Origin: Reticulitermes speratus
Taxonomy: Eukaryota > Arthropoda > Insecta > Blattodea > Rhinotermitidae
Length of the DNA: 64,000 nt
Assembly: GCA_021186555.1 (NCBI GenBank)
Contig: JAJKFL010000330.1
Coordinates: 25,225,444-25,289,443, forward strand
Direction: 5' to 3'
Below, piece after piece: positions 61,034 through 64,000 of the stretch. Position numbers and translations under genes: made by a program. Below the pieces are notes generated by a model. The model was not told the origin of the DNA and searched no databases. It saw nothing but the letters and a program-made list of their open reading frames with translations. Numbering within the stretch: position 1 is the first letter of the stretch; every line of letters starts with the position of its first letter.

Positions 61034-61576
61034 AGCCGGGATTAGACGGCGCGCTGCTCGTCGAGTGACGTGACGTCATTTGCTCGGCCAACAGATCGGA
61101 ACAGAAAAGACAATCTGGCTACACGACGAGGCGCAGCTCGGCAAATGGCGGTCCAGCGGCCTTGCTCGTGTAGGTTCGGCTCGGCTTGTGGAATAAGTCG
61201 TGTTGTTCTATGAACTTAAAAATGTCCTCGTTTGACCACTCCATTCTAGCCAATACCAATTGTAGGACAGAAACTTTCACTCTTCGCGCACCCCGACAGC
61301 AGAAAACAAAGACCAGACCTAAGTGTATAGAGACTTGGACGAGACTGGCTTGGCGCGTAGACTGCAAGCCCCGTGTAGCCGCAACAGCTGCCCGCGCCGA
61401 GTCCCTTTGAGGATCGTGAAAAAACCGCTTTTGAGGCGATCCAACGAGCCTCGCTCCCCCAATCACAAGCCGCGCCGCGCCAGGCCGGTTACACGGCGCG
61501 TTCGAATACGATTCTTTGTAAATGACGTCAGTTATGACGTAAAACGAGCCGAGCCACGCGCCGTCTAATCCCGGCT
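61034..61576. mobile_element. PIF/Harbinger-like miniature transposon with TTA target duplication
   Basis: The ends AGCCGGGATTAGACGGCGCG (61034-61053) and its exact inverted copy (61557-61576) are flanked by TTA on both sides (61031-61033 and 61577-61579). This is the 3-bp TWA-type duplication of PIF/Harbinger elements. Both subterminal regions contain the palindrome TGACGTCA, or most of it. The 543-bp interior is far more GC-rich than its surroundings. On the minus strand an ATG at 61242-61244 opens MEWSNEDIFKFIEQHDLF, resembling the first residues of the MADF/Myb-like DNA-binding protein carried by full Harbinger elements. The 160-codon frame containing it spans the end and is not otherwise protein-like. 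Non-autonomous deletion derivative; the class assignment is inference from ends and target site. Confidence 0.8.
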
Positions 61577-62000
61577 TTACAGTCTTCAGACGTTTATACA
61601 CAAAGGATTGCTATGGCCCACCATTCTTGTTTATATCCGCTCGTCCTTCCTGCCTGTTTTACTCTATTTGTAAGAGTATCGTACTTTAACATTCAAGAGT
61701 TAAAAACGTAAAGGCAATAAGAGAGATAGCGCGCTGCGGTTGTAATATTTTGCGTGTATTGTTATCTTATATTAATAAAATTAGTACCAGGTTTTGTGTC
61801 TGAAGATACAGTGCAGATATCATTACTGCGCATTCAAACAACACTATTAATAAAATATCCTAAACAGAATGGGTTTTATATATGAGCTTTAGTCTTTGGA
61901 AGACTTTACCGAAGGAAGTACTTTAAGAGCATTCTGAGTTACACATTTCATCGAAAGAGCGGAAATAGATATTATTCAATGTAATATAATTTTAAGGTTT

Positions 62001-62263
62001 GATATAATTCCAATAAAATACACTCAAATTGCTAAATATTTAAATGTATTGTCACAAAATATAATCTCCTACATATTTCGGCTCGAGAGAGCTACCTTCA
62101 GGGAAAAGGAATTCTGGTTGTCGATATGTAAAACATATGTGTTACAAATCGACAGCCAGAATTCCTTTATATATTAGTCTCCCTGAAGATGACATGTAGA
62201 AGAGCATATTTTGTGATAATAATTTAAATATTTACATGTTTTAAGTGCATTTAGAATTATATT
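62001..62263. mobile_element. Hammerhead-like foldback element, GAAATATGTAG type
   Basis: Inverted arms of about 130 bp: ataattccaataaaatacac on the left, gtgcatttagaattatat on the right. The centre is aaggaattctgg / ccagaattcctt around a CATATG region. The left motif on the minus strand is CTGAAGG-T-AGCTC-TCT-CGAGCC-GAAATATGTA-GGAG, with a 4-bp helix II. TTTTCC before the core and GGAGA after the cleavage site form a 5-bp helix I including one G-U. The last core A is G. The right arm has CTGAAGATGACATGTAGAAG: helix II and GAA are deleted. Confidence 0.75.
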
Positions 62264-62299
62264 GCAATACTGTAATGAAAAATATTAAGTTTAAAATTT

Positions 62300-62412
62300 T
62301 AAGGATTCAGGTCTTCTCGAATGTTACGCCACGTATATTAGCTACAGAGTTAACGACGTTTCGGAGAATCGTATTGCTTTCATATTCAGGACGAAGCAAT
62401 CCAAGAACAGTG
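62300..62412 (-). mobile_element. Hammerhead-element left arm
   Basis: On the minus strand: CTGAATATGAAAGC (core with G-to-T), loop, CTCC-GAAACGTCGTTAACTC. The outer arm ggattcaggtcttctcgaat, then gttacgccacg, agrees with the family. Only a trace of a second arm (aagcaatccaagaacagtgg). Confidence 0.55.
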
Positions 62413-63734
62413 GTACTGAGAAAAGTAAATTTCCCAAAATACTTTATTTTTTGTGCATGATTCTTCAAGTTTCAAATTTCTTTCCAACTTTCTAAGACAC
62501 GATATGTTAGAATAAGCAATGCATAATACTGCACCTGTTTCAACATTAAGTCTACATATTAGCACCATTTCACTCAAATAGTAAAACATTATAAACAATA
62601 AGACAGGTCTAAGAGCCTTCTGGTTCTTGCATAAAGCAGGACTAGACCTAAAGTGACTTGCTGGATTCAGGAACTTTTGTTAAAAATTTTTAGATGTAAC
62701 AAAAGTATAGGATAATTCAGGGATTTCATTTCTCATGGGAATACGAATTGTTTTCAGAATGTCTATAGTATATTTATATATATTCTCAACAACACTGTAC
62801 CGCCCACTGATGTTAAGCTGGGCAAACATCGGTGTTCTGCTTACGTAACGACGTGCTTTCGACATAATATTACGAGTGATAGTTACCGTCAGATTTCGTG
62901 CAAACCTCCTGAGTTCTCAACACAAATTTTCACACAAAAGGCAGATGTTATTATTATATAGGACGTAAAATATTACGAGTTGTCGGATTAATTTTATGTA
63001 TTTTCTTGTAACTACTTCACTGGCCGTTGTAATCCTTAGGAAATAAATTATTCATATCGTGCAAACGGCTTCCGTTTTTAACATGGTTATCAAACTCCAG
63101 TCGTGGAGTCGAAATAACAGCTTTACTTGCGAATAACCAAATAACTGTTTCAACATTTAATAAAAATTAAATATAAGGTCTGACGTCCGAAGTCAGAGAA
63201 AGCATTGATGCACGACATTTTAGAGTAAGGCGTTAATGAAACAGATTGATCAGCTAAGATTTCCATGCAAAGTCACGTTTTGGGTCCTCAATGATAATAA
63301 GCAAAGATATTTTAAAAATAAATATTCTCAAGTACATAAGATTTAAAGGAAATGTTTTATTCTCGTGGCGTAATAAATTGCCAGACTGATTTTTGGAAAT
63401 ATGAGGTTCTACTGAACAATTTATATCAGAGTTTATCTGCTCAAAAAATAATTTTATTAAATGAAATTCGAATCTCACGTGTTCTCCTTAAGGTTTCACG
63501 CGTAACGCACTTTGATGTGCCAAATCAAAACATAAGAAACGAAAGATCTGAGATTTCAATGATTCTATCTTAACAGGAAAATAACACGGACACAGGCCGA
63601 CATAATATACCGATTAATCGTCATATATTGTATATTTCCCATACCGTTAAGTGTAATTCGACAATTTAATATTATCCAACAAATGCACTTAATTGATCAC
63701 AGGTTCATAACAATATATTTAAAAACATTCCACT
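62413..63734. other. No recognisable feature
   Basis: AT-rich; short frames only. Confidence 0.35.
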
Positions 63735-63790
63735 GCTACATGTTTCGAACCCTGTCGATCCATTATCAGGGAGAACATCAGACGTTATTG
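63735..63790 (-). ncRNA. Hammerhead-like motif
   Basis: On the minus strand: TCTCC-CTGATAA-T-GGATC-GACAG-GGTTC-GAAA-CATGTA-GCAG. Helix II pairs at 5 positions with two G-U pairs; C-G closes the 2-nt helix III loop AU; UA is the cleavage dinucleotide. The bases flanking the core and the site pair at 4 of 6 positions. The only core defect is G-to-A in CUGAUGA, which would be expected to abolish cleavage. Confidence 0.6.
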
Positions 63791-63973
63791 TAGAACAATT
63801 ACAAAATAATACTTCGTCTGTTTATGTGTAAATCTGCTGTTAAATATTCTTGCAGTGATCTGTTACACTGAAAGCAGTAGATCAACGGAGCGTGTGGATG
63901 ATATAGAGGTGTTCACGCCCGTCTTCAGCGCATTTCAAAATAAATTATTTTTCTTTTTGTAATACTTTCAATT

Positions 63974-64000
63974 GCCGATCCCAGTGGCCTGCGGTCTAAG
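63974..64000 (+). mobile_element. tRNA-derived SINE (SINE-1), cut by window end
   Basis: GCCGATCCCAGTGGCCTGCG then GTCTAAG is the exact start of SINE-1 with one G missing inside the A box. The rest lies beyond the window. Confidence 0.85.

Noticed and set aside
61119-61601. 160-codon minus-strand frame as a host gene
   Set aside because: It starts outside and runs through the whole Harbinger-like miniature element; only the short MADF-like start looks inherited from a real protein.

Overview
This window reads as a gene-poor stretch of a large, AT-rich arthropod (very probably insect) nuclear genome. It has no operons, no bacterial-type gene packing and no rRNA or intact tRNA genes. Almost every open frame longer than about 100 codons lies in a repeat. 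The mixture of a tRNA-derived SINE, LINE C-termini of the type ending 'DWI.LAQDRD.WR', a second LINE ending 'HVLCECEAL', and many short hammerhead-like repeats is familiar from hemimetabolous insects. A cockroach or termite would fit best, but that is inference from recall, not proof. The window is probably intergenic or inside very long introns.

Layout. Six copies of a tRNA-derived SINE (here SINE-1) lie at 0.6, 27.9, 36.4, 48.8, 54.6 and 64.0 kb; three have clear 11-12 bp target-site duplications. A second SINE-like family (SINE-2) lies at 20.2, 28.4 and 32.0 kb. A third (SINE-3) has seven copies at 5.7, 14.7, 24.7, 42.6, 51.4, 54.0 and 60.7 kb. LINE remnants lie at 2.0-2.6, 9.1-9.6, 29.9-30.1, 33.1, 41.5-41.8 and 50.2-50.5 kb. 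A 0.48-0.5 kb repeat with 12-bp inverted ends (Element E) occurs at 25.8 and 46.0 kb, with partial copies at 6.9 and 9.6 kb. A 543-bp PIF/Harbinger-like miniature transposon lies at 61.0-61.6 kb. Four minisatellites lie at 7.2 (37 bp), 22.0 (40 bp), 39.7 (42 bp) and 56.0 kb (30 bp).

The most distinctive feature is a dense set of about 18 loci built on the motif CTGANGA - stem - GAAAC - (0-2 nt) - GTH, the consensus of type I hammerhead ribozymes with a minimal helix III. In this window they are usually arranged as foldbacks: one arm carries the motif on the minus strand and is followed by an inverted copy on the plus strand. One locus (14434-14638) is a 99-bp near-perfect inverted repeat with a 7-bp spacer. 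Another (38.9 kb) keeps an exact CUGAUGA/GAAA core with a matching helix I. Hammerhead motifs of this kind are known from Penelope-like retroelements; the dense inverted-dimer organisation here is what deserves study.

Host genes. No host gene is established. The best candidate is a 51-nt exon at 17239-17289 (+), with branch-point-like CTAAC, pyrimidine tract, AG acceptor and GTAAGT donor, carrying an ATG and five codons (MNGDQ). A weaker 72-nt minus-strand candidate lies at 23192-23263. A hydrophobic 138-codon minus-strand ORF at 45284-45700 is unassigned. Everything else looks like unmarked intergenic or intronic DNA.
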